Shown here in pieces: positions 9,352 to 17,143 of a DNA stretch of 64,000 bases (position 1 is its first letter; the number at the start of each line of letters is the position of its first letter). The DNA is from Bernardetia sp. (GTDB lineage: Bacteria; Bacteroidota; Bacteroidia; Cytophagales; Bernardetiaceae). The notes beneath the pieces were generated by a model. It saw nothing but the letters and a program-made list of their open reading frames with translations, was not told the DNA's origin and made no database searches. The stretch covers positions 1-64,000 of the forward strand of contig NZ_JAHDIG010000017.1 of the NCBI RefSeq assembly GCF_020630935.1, given 5' to 3'. Made by a program: the position numbers and the translations under genes.

Positions 9352-9774
9352 TTAAAACCGTTCCCACTTAATTACCATAAATTTATCTCCTAAGGGTGTA
9401 ATGAGCATACTAGAGTTTGAAAGCGCATCTCTTTGCGCTAAAAAATCTAACATCTCACTATGTTTGAGAATTTTATAAGTAGGACGATATTCTCTCATTT
9501 TGGGACGTACGATTTTGTATTCCCTAACCCAGTTCATAACTGAAACATGACTAACTCCGATAATGCGTTCAATCTCTCGGTAAGAAAGTCCTTCTAAATA
9601 GAGTTGTAGAGCTTTTATAACATAATAACTATCTATTCGTTTTCCCTCTTTTTGAACAGTAAAATAGTAGTTGCAGGTCTTGCAAAGGAAACGTTGTTTG
9701 CTTCGTATTTTTCCACTCTTTATAACCCCATTACTTTGGCAGCGTGGACAATCGGGAAGTTGGTAAGGATTCAT
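9352..9774 (-). CDS. InsA-like zinc-ribbon/HTH DNA-binding protein
   Basis: 140 aa. The N-terminal zinc ribbon has CPRC (near residues 9-12) and CKTC (near 31-34), followed by a helix-turn-helix around residues 55-88 (LEGLSYREIERIIGVSHVSVMNWV). This is the layout of the IS1-family InsA protein, which binds IS ends and represses. There is no InsB-type DDE transposase and no IS end nearby, and the C-terminal 50 residues are unlike InsA. It precedes the porin gene on the same strand by about 220 bp. I infer a domesticated regulator, possibly of this uptake locus; a remnant IS is the alternative. Confidence 0.7.
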   Translation of the reverse strand: MNPYQLPDCPRCQSNGVIKSGKIRSKQRFLCKTCNYYFTVQKEGKRIDSYYVIKALQLYLEGLSYREIERIIGVSHVSVMNWVREYKIVRPKMREYRPTYKILKHSEMLDFLAQRDALSNSSMLITPLGDKFMVIKWERF

Positions 9775-9900
9775 TTTTAAAAGTATTTGTGTGTATTATT
9801 TTCTGAAAATACAAAAAAAAAGTAGCTATACAAAAGTTACATTGCATAGCTATCTATAATTAGCATACCTATATTAATTTAGCAGTAAATTATTTTTGCT

Positions 9901-10791
9901 TTATTCTCTGAGTTTTTTCATTGTTGGAAAAGGAATATAAGTATCATCATTTTCTACTTTTGGAAATTTTTTGTTTTGCCAGTCTTCTTTTGCTTTTTTC
10001 AAACGTTCCTTACTATGAGAAACAAAATTCCAAGACAGATAACGTTCTTCTGGCAGAGGTTCTCCACCAAAGAGTAAAAGCTGAGTGTCTTTATCTAAAC
10101 AGATTTCGCATTCTTCGTCTGTTTTGCTAATTAGCATTTGTCCTGCCTCTACTTTCTGCCCTTCACTTGTGATAGAACCTCTTACGATAACAAAGGCAAC
10201 TTCTCCTTTTAGTTGGTTTCTTAAGTCAATGGTAGTTTCTTTATGTGCATAAATATCAACCATAAAAAGAGAAGAATATCCTTGAAGTGGTGCAGATTTT
10301 CCAAAAGCATTTCCAGCAGGCAGTTTGAAAGTAACATTATTTTCCTTCCAAGTGGGAATTTGGGAACTTTCAAAAAAATCAAAACGAGGTTCTATTTCTT
10401 CTTTGTCTTTTGGCAAAGCAACCCAAATCTGATACCCATGCATAGAAAAAATTTCTCTTGTTCGTTGGTTTTGTGGAGTTCTTTCCGTGTGCGTAACACC
10501 TTTTCCTGCTGTCATAAAACCGACATCGCCTGCCTTTATGACTTGAACGCTCCCTGTGCTGTCTCTATGTTCTATTTCTCCTTCAAAGAGATAGGTAAGG
10601 GTGCTAAGTCCAATATGTGGATGTTGGTTTACATCTAAGTACGTTCCATTCCCAAATTTTGCAGGTCCCATGTGGTCTATAAATGTAAAAGCACCAACCT
10701 GTCTTTTTTGGCGAAAGGGGAGTAACCTACCCACCATAAAATTACCAAGGTCGGCTTGGCGTTCATCTACTAAAAGTTTGTTATTTGCCAT
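9901..10791 (-). CDS. Pirin family protein
   Basis: 296 aa, the usual pirin length. The bicupin metal site is visible in HPHIGLSTLTYLFEGEIEHRDS (quoted in part: HPHIGL and EIEHRD) and in GKGVTHTER. Cupin two includes PLPEERYLSWNFVSH near the C-terminus. Pirins are iron-binding cytosolic proteins, some with quercetinase activity and some with regulatory roles; which applies here cannot be told. Divergent from acs, with 281 bp between starts. Confidence 0.88.
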   Translation of the reverse strand: MANNKLLVDERQADLGNFMVGRLLPFRQKRQVGAFTFIDHMGPAKFGNGTYLDVNQHPHIGLSTLTYLFEGEIEHRDSTGSVQVIKAGDVGFMTAGKGVTHTERTPQNQRTREIFSMHGYQIWVALPKDKEEIEPRFDFFESSQIPTWKENNVTFKLPAGNAFGKSAPLQGYSSLFMVDIYAHKETTIDLRNQLKGEVAFVIVRGSITSEGQKVEAGQMLISKTDEECEICLDKDTQLLLFGGEPLPEERYLSWNFVSHSKERLKKAKEDWQNKKFPKVENDDTYIPFPTMKKLRE

Positions 10792-11001
10792 ATTCTTTGA
10801 ACGATAAATGATTAATTGTAAAGTATTTATTCAGCGAAGCTAATTATAAACAATAAAAGGCGTTCTATGTAAAAATCAATACTTTATACTGCAATATGTC
10901 ATATTTTTAGAATTTATTTTTGATAAAGCATAACTATACATCGCTAAAATAATATATTTATTTAGGTAATCTGTTTTTATTTTTAGTAGATTGAGATATG
11001 A

Positions 11002-11033
11002 AAAAGCAGGGTTAGACTCAGTTACCTGCTTTT
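11002..11033 (+). promoter_or_regulatory. Hairpin in the acs leader
   Basis: AAAAGCAGG (11002-11010) pairs perfectly with CCTGCTTTT (11025-11033) around a 14-base loop, 40 bp before the acs start codon. It lies in a divergent promoter region, so it is not an ordinary gene-end terminator. It could be an attenuator or operator. The T-run is short, so termination would be weak. Confidence 0.35.
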
Positions 11034-11072
11034 GATTCTTTAATTACACACCTAATAAAAATACACACAATC

Positions 11073-12977
11073 ATGAGAATCAGAACCTTAGAAGATTACA
11101 CTACAGCTTATAGAAAAAGTGTAGAAAACCCAACACGTTTTTGGGAAGAAATAGCAGAAACTTTTGCTTGGCATAAGAAATGGGACAATGTATTGGATTA
11201 TAATTTTGAAGATTATTCTGTAAAATGGTTTGAAGGTGCAAAGTTCAACATCACAGAAAACTGCCTAGACCGTCATTTGCTTACAAAAGGAGATAAAGTA
11301 GCTTTGATATGGGAACCCAACAGTCCAGATGAAGACGAAATAGAATTTACGTATAAACAATTACATGAAAAAGTATGTCAGTTTGCCAATGTTTTAAAAA
11401 ATAACGGAGTAGAAAAAGGAGATAGAGTTGTTTTGTATATGCCTATGGTTCCCGAATTGGCGATAGGTGTTTTGGCGTGTGCTAGAATTGGAGCAATTCA
11501 TTCAGTAGTTTTTGCAGGATTTTCGTCTTCGGCTTTGGCAGACAGAATCAACGACGCACAAGCAAAAGTAGTTTTGAGTTCGGATGGAAATTTTAGAGGA
11601 AAAAGAACTTTTGATGTTAAAAATGTAGTAGATGAAGCCTTAGAAACTTGTCCTTCTATTGAAAAACAAATTGTTTTGAAGCGTACTGAATCGGAAATTA
11701 CCATGAAAGAAGGTAGAGATATTTGGTGGCACGAAGAATTAGAAAAAGCTGACTCATTTTGCCCTGCAACAATTATAGATGCTGAAGACCCATTATTTAT
11801 TCTTTATACTTCGGGTTCTACTGGAAAACCAAAAGGTGTTGTTCATCACGCTGGTGGATATATGGTTTATACTAAATATAGTTTTGAGAATGTTTTTCAA
11901 CTTCAAGATAATGATGTTTATTGGTGTACGGCTGATATTGGTTGGATTACAGGGCATTCTTATATTGTCTATGCACCACTTTTGGCTGGAACAACAACTA
12001 TGATGTTTGAAGGAGTACCTACATTTCCAGATGCAGGTCGTTTTTGGGAAATTGTAGATAAATACAAGGTTTCTATTTTTTATACTGCTCCTACAGCAAT
12101 TCGTGCGCTACAAGCAAAAGGTTTAGAATACGTAGAAAAATACAACTTATCTTCTTTGAGAGTATTGGGAACGGTAGGCGAACCTATCAATGAAGAAGCA
12201 TGGCATTGGTATCATCAGCATATTGGAAAAGGAAATTGTCCGATTGTAGATACGTGGTGGCAGACCGAAACAGGAGGAATGATGATTTCAAACATGGCTG
12301 GGGTTACACCAAATAAACCTACTTGCGCTACTCTTCCTCTTCCTGGTATTCAGCCAGTACTTTTGGATGCAGATGGAAACGAAATCAAAGGAAATAATGT
12401 AGAAGGAAACCTATGTATCAAGCATCCTTGGCCAAGTATATTACGAACTACGTATGGCGACCATGAGCGTTGCAAACAAACCTACTTTTCTACGTATAAA
12501 GGCTACTACTTTACAGGTGATGGCTGTAAAAGAGACCACGATGGAATGTACAGAATATTAGGACGTGTAGATGACGTGATTAATGTCTCTGGACACCGAA
12601 TGGGAACAGCAGAAGTAGAAGATGCTATCAATCAGCACGAAGATGTCATCGAATCGGCAGTAGTAGGCTATCCACACGAAATAAAAGGACAAGGCATTTA
12701 TGCTTTTGTTATTTGTGATGAAAACACATCCAAATCGGAAGAAGAGCTGAAAGCTGAAATTTTAAAAACTGTTTCTCAACACATTGGAGCGATTGCCAAG
12801 CCAGAAAAAATACAGATTGTTTCAGGGCTTCCAAAAACTCGTTCTGGAAAAATTATGAGACGTATTCTTCGTAAAGTAGCCGAAGGAGATATTTCTAACT
12901 TAGGAGATACTTCTACACTTCTTGACCCATCGGTAGTAGATGAAATTAAAGAAGGAGCAGGTTTAGTTTCAGCGTAA
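11073..12977 (+). CDS. acs: Acetyl-CoA synthetase
   Basis: 634 aa, within the usual Acs range (about 630-650). It converts acetate, ATP and CoA to acetyl-CoA via acetyl-AMP. Adenylation motifs are visible: LYTSGSTGKPKGVVHHAGGY (near residues 246-265), DTWWQTETGGMM (near 395-406), YYFTGDGC and GRVDDVINVSGHRMGTAEVE, and the acetylatable lysine in TRSGKIMRRILRK near the C-terminus. Cytoplasmic. It completes the probable acetate route porin, DUF4212/SSS permease, Acs. A sirtuin at 50878, whose family reactivates acetylated Acs, lies elsewhere in the window. Confidence 0.97.
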   Translation: MRIRTLEDYTTAYRKSVENPTRFWEEIAETFAWHKKWDNVLDYNFEDYSVKWFEGAKFNITENCLDRHLLTKGDKVALIWEPNSPDEDEIEFTYKQLHEKVCQFANVLKNNGVEKGDRVVLYMPMVPELAIGVLACARIGAIHSVVFAGFSSSALADRINDAQAKVVLSSDGNFRGKRTFDVKNVVDEALETCPSIEKQIVLKRTESEITMKEGRDIWWHEELEKADSFCPATIIDAEDPLFILYTSGSTGKPKGVVHHAGGYMVYTKYSFENVFQLQDNDVYWCTADIGWITGHSYIVYAPLLAGTTTMMFEGVPTFPDAGRFWEIVDKYKVSIFYTAPTAIRALQAKGLEYVEKYNLSSLRVLGTVGEPINEEAWHWYHQHIGKGNCPIVDTWWQTETGGMMISNMAGVTPNKPTCATLPLPGIQPVLLDADGNEIKGNNVEGNLCIKHPWPSILRTTYGDHERCKQTYFSTYKGYYFTGDGCKRDHDGMYRILGRVDDVINVSGHRMGTAEVEDAINQHEDVIESAVVGYPHEIKGQGIYAFVICDENTSKSEEELKAEILKTVSQHIGAIAKPEKIQIVSGLPKTRSGKIMRRILRKVAEGDISNLGDTSTLLDPSVVDEIKEGAGLVSA

Positions 12978-12983
12978 ACGCAA

Positions 12984-13454
12984 AGTGATAAGTTGTAGGT
13001 GGTAAGTGATAGGAAATAATGTCATTTGATTGTATATTGTACTTTATCCACCTACAACTTTTACAAATGAATAATCCGATAAAAGATAGAAGTTTCAAAA
13101 TTTGCTGTTCGTATTATCAAGCTATATAAGTTCTTGAAAGATGAGAAAAAAGAGTATGTTTTGTCGAAACAGCTATTACGAAGTGGTACGAGTATCGGAG
13201 CGATGATAAGAGAAGCCGAGCACGCAGAAACAAAAAAAGATTTTATACATAAAATGGCAATCGCTCAAAAAGAAAGCAATGAAACCTTGTACTGGTTAGA
13301 GTTACTAAGTGAAACAGATTACCTTTCTACTGAACAGTTTGAGAGTATTCATAAGGATGCAAAATCAATAATGAGTATTGTTACCACTATCATCAAAAAC
13401 ACAAAAAAAGAACTTGAAGAGGAATACATAACTTACCACTTACAACTTATCACT
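12984..13454. repeat. 24-bp inverted repeats enclosing a four-helix-bundle gene
   Basis: The left arm at 12984-13007 begins AGTGATAAGTTGTA and ends GTGGTAAGT. The right arm at 13431-13454 is its reverse complement with 23 of 24 positions matching. The left arm starts 7 bp after the acs stop and the right arm ends at the stop codon of the opposing lipoprotein gene, so the pair encloses the whole spacer and the decayed gene within it. Confidence 0.75.
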
Positions 13455-13574
13455 CAAAGTTTCAGTTCATTATCATTCGGAATTTCATACTCCTTACAAT
13501 CTTTTATAACAGATTTATATGCTGAATCAGAGATATTTACCCACTTTTGTGTTCCAAAATTCTTAAAGAAGTAA
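13067..13574 (+). pseudogene. Frameshifted four-helix-bundle protein (23S rRNA intervening-sequence type)
   Basis: ATG at 13067 starts MNNPIKDRSFK, then the frame runs into TAA. Reading one base later from 13101 gives FAVRIIKLYKFLKDEKKEY and continues into the open frame LSKQLLRSGTSIGAMIREAEHAE. This is the PF05635-type signature (RS..SI.A.I.EA). One extra A in the AAAA run at 13097-13100 explains the break. The 3' end also lacks a stop at the usual length (about 120 aa) and reads through the right inverted repeat into the opposing gene up to 13574. Either a decayed copy or a sequencing indel; the lost stop favours decay. Confidence 0.8.
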
Positions 13575-13981
13575 CGTTTGTCTATACTCTCCAAAAAAAA
13601 CTCCTCCATTTCATAATATGAATTATAGAGTGTGTCATTTGTAACAGAATCAATCGTTTGAATTTGTTTATAGTTTTTTTCTATGCCACGTAGATAAATT
13701 GTTTTGTTACAATAAGCAATCTTTTTAGGCTCTTGGCTTTTTGTCCCTTTCCATTCAATTTCATCATCTGTCAGATAAAGTTTATACTTAAAACTGTGAG
13801 TAGTTCCGTAATTGTGTTTTGTGATAAGCCTAATACTGGTGGTTTCTCTATTTGTTTTTTCTACTTTCAGGTGTTTTCCATTCTCTAAAATTTTACTTTC
13901 TGTCTCAACACTCTCCTCAATGCGACGTTCGCAGCCCAATGCTGTAAAAACAAATATAATTAGTACAATTCCTTTTCTCAT
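13454..13981 (-). CDS. Hypothetical lipoprotein
   Basis: 175 aa. N-terminal lipoprotein signal MRKGIVLIIFVFTALGCERR with lipobox ALGC, so the mature protein begins at Cys17 and is probably periplasmic or outer-membrane anchored. The remainder is polar with several beta-strand-like segments (FKYKLYLTDDEIEW, KTIYLRGIEK). No family recognised. Its 3' end abuts the right arm of the inverted repeat at 13431-13454. Confidence 0.65.
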   Translation of the reverse strand: MRKGIVLIIFVFTALGCERRIEESVETESKILENGKHLKVEKTNRETTSIRLITKHNYGTTHSFKYKLYLTDDEIEWKGTKSQEPKKIAYCNKTIYLRGIEKNYKQIQTIDSVTNDTLYNSYYEMEEFFLESIDKRYFFKNFGTQKWVNISDSAYKSVIKDCKEYEIPNDNELKL

Positions 13982-14151
13982 TTTGTTCTCTTTTATGAAT
14001 TTTAATAACTAAGCTCCAACATCAATTTAACTAAAAAATCGCTATTCATTAGAATAAAAGCTCATGAATTATACGTAAAAACTCGTTAAGATATGTTGAG
14101 CAACAATTATTGAATAAATCACTTACAACTTAGCACCTATCACTTACCATT

Positions 14152-14919
14152 TCATAAAAGTCCTAGTTTTTCCATCAAATCTTCTTTTTTAGATTTCGAA
14201 ACAGGCAGTAAAGTATTGTCTTCTAAAGTTATACTCCCTCCACTTTTTCCTTTCTTGTAAAGACTAACACAATCTAAATTGATAATATGACTTTGGTGGA
14301 TTCTGATAAAAAGTGAAGGATTAAGGCTGCTCTCTAAGTCCTTAATCGTCTTGGAAACCAAAACCTGTTTTCCATCTTTGCAAAAAATATGCGTATAATT
14401 TTTATCAGCTTCTAGGCGAATAATATCTTTTTGAGCTACAATATGTACGCCTTCGGCTGTGGGAAGTGGGATTTTTTCTTTTGAAATAGGATTTTGAAGC
14501 TGCTCTGATAAGGCTTGCAATTGTTGGTTTAGATGGTTATTTTGATTTTTTCCTTTATCATAAAATCGTTTTTTATATTTTTCTAATGCATCTACCAAAT
14601 CATCTTCATCAATCGGCTTTAGGAGGTAATCACAGGCACTAGCACGAAAGGCTTGAATGGCAAATTGATTATACGCTGTTGTGAAAATAAGATCAAAAGG
14701 AATATTTTCCCACTGTTTTAAAAACTCAAAACCACTCATTTCTGGCATTTCAATATCTAAAAAACATAAATCTATTTCGTTTTTTCTTAGAAATTCTGTT
14801 GCCTTAATTGGATTATCAAAAACTTCAATGACTTCTATTCCTTCGCAAAACTCTTCTAGCTGCCACTTCAAAGTCTGCAAAGCTAATTTTTCGTCATCTA
14901 TTAAAATGGATTGTATCAT
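14152..14919 (-). CDS. LytTR family response regulator
   Basis: 255 aa. Receiver domain residues 1-120 with D8/D9 and phospho-acceptor D55 in LCFLDIEMPEMSGFE; LytTR DNA-binding domain about 155-250 (IRLEADKNYTHIFCKDG, FIRIHQSHIINLDCV). It starts 2 bp after the stop of the TPR kinase gene, so the two form a cognate LytS/LytTR-type pair. Target genes cannot be read from the sequence; the secreted protein gene upstream in the same operon is one possibility. Confidence 0.93.
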   Translation of the reverse strand: MIQSILIDDEKLALQTLKWQLEEFCEGIEVIEVFDNPIKATEFLRKNEIDLCFLDIEMPEMSGFEFLKQWENIPFDLIFTTAYNQFAIQAFRASACDYLLKPIDEDDLVDALEKYKKRFYDKGKNQNNHLNQQLQALSEQLQNPISKEKIPLPTAEGVHIVAQKDIIRLEADKNYTHIFCKDGKQVLVSKTIKDLESSLNPSLFIRIHQSHIINLDCVSLYKKGKSGGSITLEDNTLLPVSKSKKEDLMEKLGLL

Positions 14920-14921
14920 TT

Positions 14922-16937
14922 TTACTCTCCCTTATTTTTTAAAGGTAATTTAAGTTCTACTCTTGTTCCGATAGGATTTTGCTCTTCGTCTTTCAAATCT
15001 ATAAATTTCAAAGGTTCAAAATCACATTTATTTTTAGAAAAAAATTCGATACGCTTTCTAGTAATTTCTATTCCATAAGAAGTATGATTTTTAGTAAGCT
15101 CTTTGTCTTGATTTGATTGCCTTCCCACACCATTATCCTCAATGGAAACTAGCAAGTTTTGATTTTTCTCTGTGATTTGAATGGTAAGCTCATTTTTTCT
15201 AGGGTTATTTCGGAAGCCGTGCCAAATTGAATTTTCTACAAAAGGCTGAATCAGAATCGGTGGAATAATAATGTTTTCAGTTTTTAATCCTCCTTCTATA
15301 AAAATAGAATGTTCAAACTCATCTCTAAAACGCAGTTTTTCCAGTAAAATATAAAGTTCTAAAGTTTCCAGTTCTTCTTTGAGTGACACTACTTTTCTTT
15401 GACTATTTTCCAAAACTAAACGAACCAGCTTTGAAAATTTGGAAATATAAATGGCTGCTTTCCTATTTTCTTCTTTGATAATTAGTCCTTTGATACTATT
15501 TAGGGAATTAAAGATAAAATGTGGGTTCATTTGCGCTCTAAATGCTGCTGATTGAGCCTCAGAAAGCTGCCGAAGTTGTTTTTCCTTGGCTGCTAATCTC
15601 GTTTTTTTACTCTGGTAAAGAAAAAATAAAAATCCACCCACAAGCAATGCCAAAACCACAGAAAAGATAGATACCCAACGAGCTAGTTTTGCTTCATTTT
15701 CTTGTTCTTGTAGTTCATTACTAAGTTTCAAAACCTTAATCTGATTTTCCTTTTCCTTCACTTCAAACCTAACAAGCTGTGATTTGACGAGTTTCTGATT
15801 TCTAGCCTTCATCAAATCATATTTGAGTTCCATTGCTTTTTCTTGATAGAAAAGTGCCTTTTTATATCTTCCTTGCCTTTTGAGTTCTTGAACATAAAAC
15901 TTGTACCCCAAACTTAGTTGCTCTTGCATCTTTCGCTTTTCGGCTTCTCTAATAAGTTTTTCAAGATTTATTTTTTTAGAATAATTTGAATCAATAGAAA
16001 CTCGTAAAAATGTTCCTCCTAAATATTCTTCATAGTCGCCCACTTGTACAGATTTGGTAATTACGCTATCCAACATCTGGATTGCTTGTACTGTATCTTT
16101 TGTGGCGATAAAATACTTAGATTTTAACTTATAGAGATAAACGATTGTATTTTGGTCAGATAAAGTTCTGTAACAGTTTTCGGCTTCTTGAATATAAAAA
16201 TAACAAGAATCTAACTTATCTTGATGGTAAAATAAATTTCCAAGGCTCGTTAGAGTAACGCATCGCATCGGAGGGTCTTTTATATTGGTATAGGAAAGGG
16301 CTTTTCTATATGCTTTTTGAGCAGCCTGAAAATCGTAATAAAACTCATTGAGATAACCTATTGCACGAAGAGAATGAGAAATTGAAACTGAATCCTTTGT
16401 AAGAAGTGTAATCTGATACGAGCTATCTAAATAAGTTAAGGCTTTGTCAAATTTAGATTTAGTTTTGTATTCTATACCAATATTAAAATAAAGGTTACTA
16501 ATCTGAATACTGTCTTTCGCTTTTTTAGCATATTCCATTCCCTCTTTATAAATCATTATCGCTGAATCTGGATTACCCAAAGAAGCTAAATTTTGACCAA
16601 AACTATTGTAGGCTTCTATTTTTTTCAATATTGGAAAATCAAAAGGCATTAGTTGGATTGCCTGCTGCATTGCTTCGCTACTCTTATAAATGTCCTCTAA
16701 ATAATAATAAGCGTCGCTACGGATAATATGCAAATGTGCCTTATCAGTTTCAGAAAGATGAGAGGGAGAGGCTAGAATAGAATCACAGGTAGTGAGTGCC
16801 TGTTTTGGAGATTCATCTAAGATGAGATAAATTTTTTCGATTTCTTTGGGCAATAAAAAAGGCTGTGCCTTAGCATTTCCGAACAGAAAAACCAAAACAC
16901 AAACCCAGATTATTTTTTTAGAAAATAGAATTTTCAA
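14922..16937 (-). CDS. TPR-containing LytS-type sensor histidine kinase
   Basis: 671 aa. Signal peptide (VCVLVFLFGNAKAQ), a periplasmic region of TPR-like helical repeats about 30-390, one TM segment near 417-440 (WVSIFSVVLALLVGGFLFFLY), then His_kinase (PF06580) with AAFRAQMNPHFIFNSLNSIK (the phospho-histidine is in NPHF) and HATPase (ENSIWHG, DNGVGR). TPR/His_kinase sensors are common in Bacteroidota and the signal is generally unknown. Immediately upstream of its LytTR regulator. A short CACACAC-TTTA-GTGTGTG hairpin (16968-16985) precedes its start. Confidence 0.92.
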   Translation of the reverse strand: MKILFSKKIIWVCVLVFLFGNAKAQPFLLPKEIEKIYLILDESPKQALTTCDSILASPSHLSETDKAHLHIIRSDAYYYLEDIYKSSEAMQQAIQLMPFDFPILKKIEAYNSFGQNLASLGNPDSAIMIYKEGMEYAKKAKDSIQISNLYFNIGIEYKTKSKFDKALTYLDSSYQITLLTKDSVSISHSLRAIGYLNEFYYDFQAAQKAYRKALSYTNIKDPPMRCVTLTSLGNLFYHQDKLDSCYFYIQEAENCYRTLSDQNTIVYLYKLKSKYFIATKDTVQAIQMLDSVITKSVQVGDYEEYLGGTFLRVSIDSNYSKKINLEKLIREAEKRKMQEQLSLGYKFYVQELKRQGRYKKALFYQEKAMELKYDLMKARNQKLVKSQLVRFEVKEKENQIKVLKLSNELQEQENEAKLARWVSIFSVVLALLVGGFLFFLYQSKKTRLAAKEKQLRQLSEAQSAAFRAQMNPHFIFNSLNSIKGLIIKEENRKAAIYISKFSKLVRLVLENSQRKVVSLKEELETLELYILLEKLRFRDEFEHSIFIEGGLKTENIIIPPILIQPFVENSIWHGFRNNPRKNELTIQITEKNQNLLVSIEDNGVGRQSNQDKELTKNHTSYGIEITRKRIEFFSKNKCDFEPLKFIDLKDEEQNPIGTRVELKLPLKNKGE

Positions 16938-16993
16938 AAGAGATAAATTTGATGATTAATTATGTAGCACACACTTTAGTGTGTGAAGATAAG

Positions 16994-17143
16994 TCAAGAT
17001 ACAAAACGCTTCCCAAACTTGAACCATCCAAAAGCTCCTACAATCAGTGATAACACCACAACATACGCCCAAGTGGGTATTCCTCCACTTTCTGAATTAG
17101 GGTTATCTACATCTGTATCTTTCTGTCCAGACTTTTCAGAAGT
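16994..17143 (-). other. In-frame continuation after TGA: linker and C-terminal membrane anchor
   Basis: Directly after the TGA stop (17144-17146) of the secreted protein gene, the same frame stays open for 49 codons to TGA 16994-16996. The translation has a charged, Gly/Ser-rich linker (TSEKSGQKDTDVDNPNSESG), then a TM helix (WAYVVVLSLIVGAFGW) and a basic end (KFGKRFVS). This is a textbook C-terminal anchor that chance sequence would rarely produce. With it, the protein would be 390 codons and its end would lie 56 bp from the start of the kinase gene. Confidence 0.75.

Noticed and set aside
9352-9774. Complete IS1-family insertion sequence
   Set aside because: No InsB-type catalytic frame, no terminal inverted repeats and no target duplication were found around the gene.
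13067-13574. Diversity-generating retroelement accessory (Avd) gene
   Set aside because: The four-helix-bundle fold is related to Avd, but there is no reverse transcriptase or template/variable repeat pair nearby.
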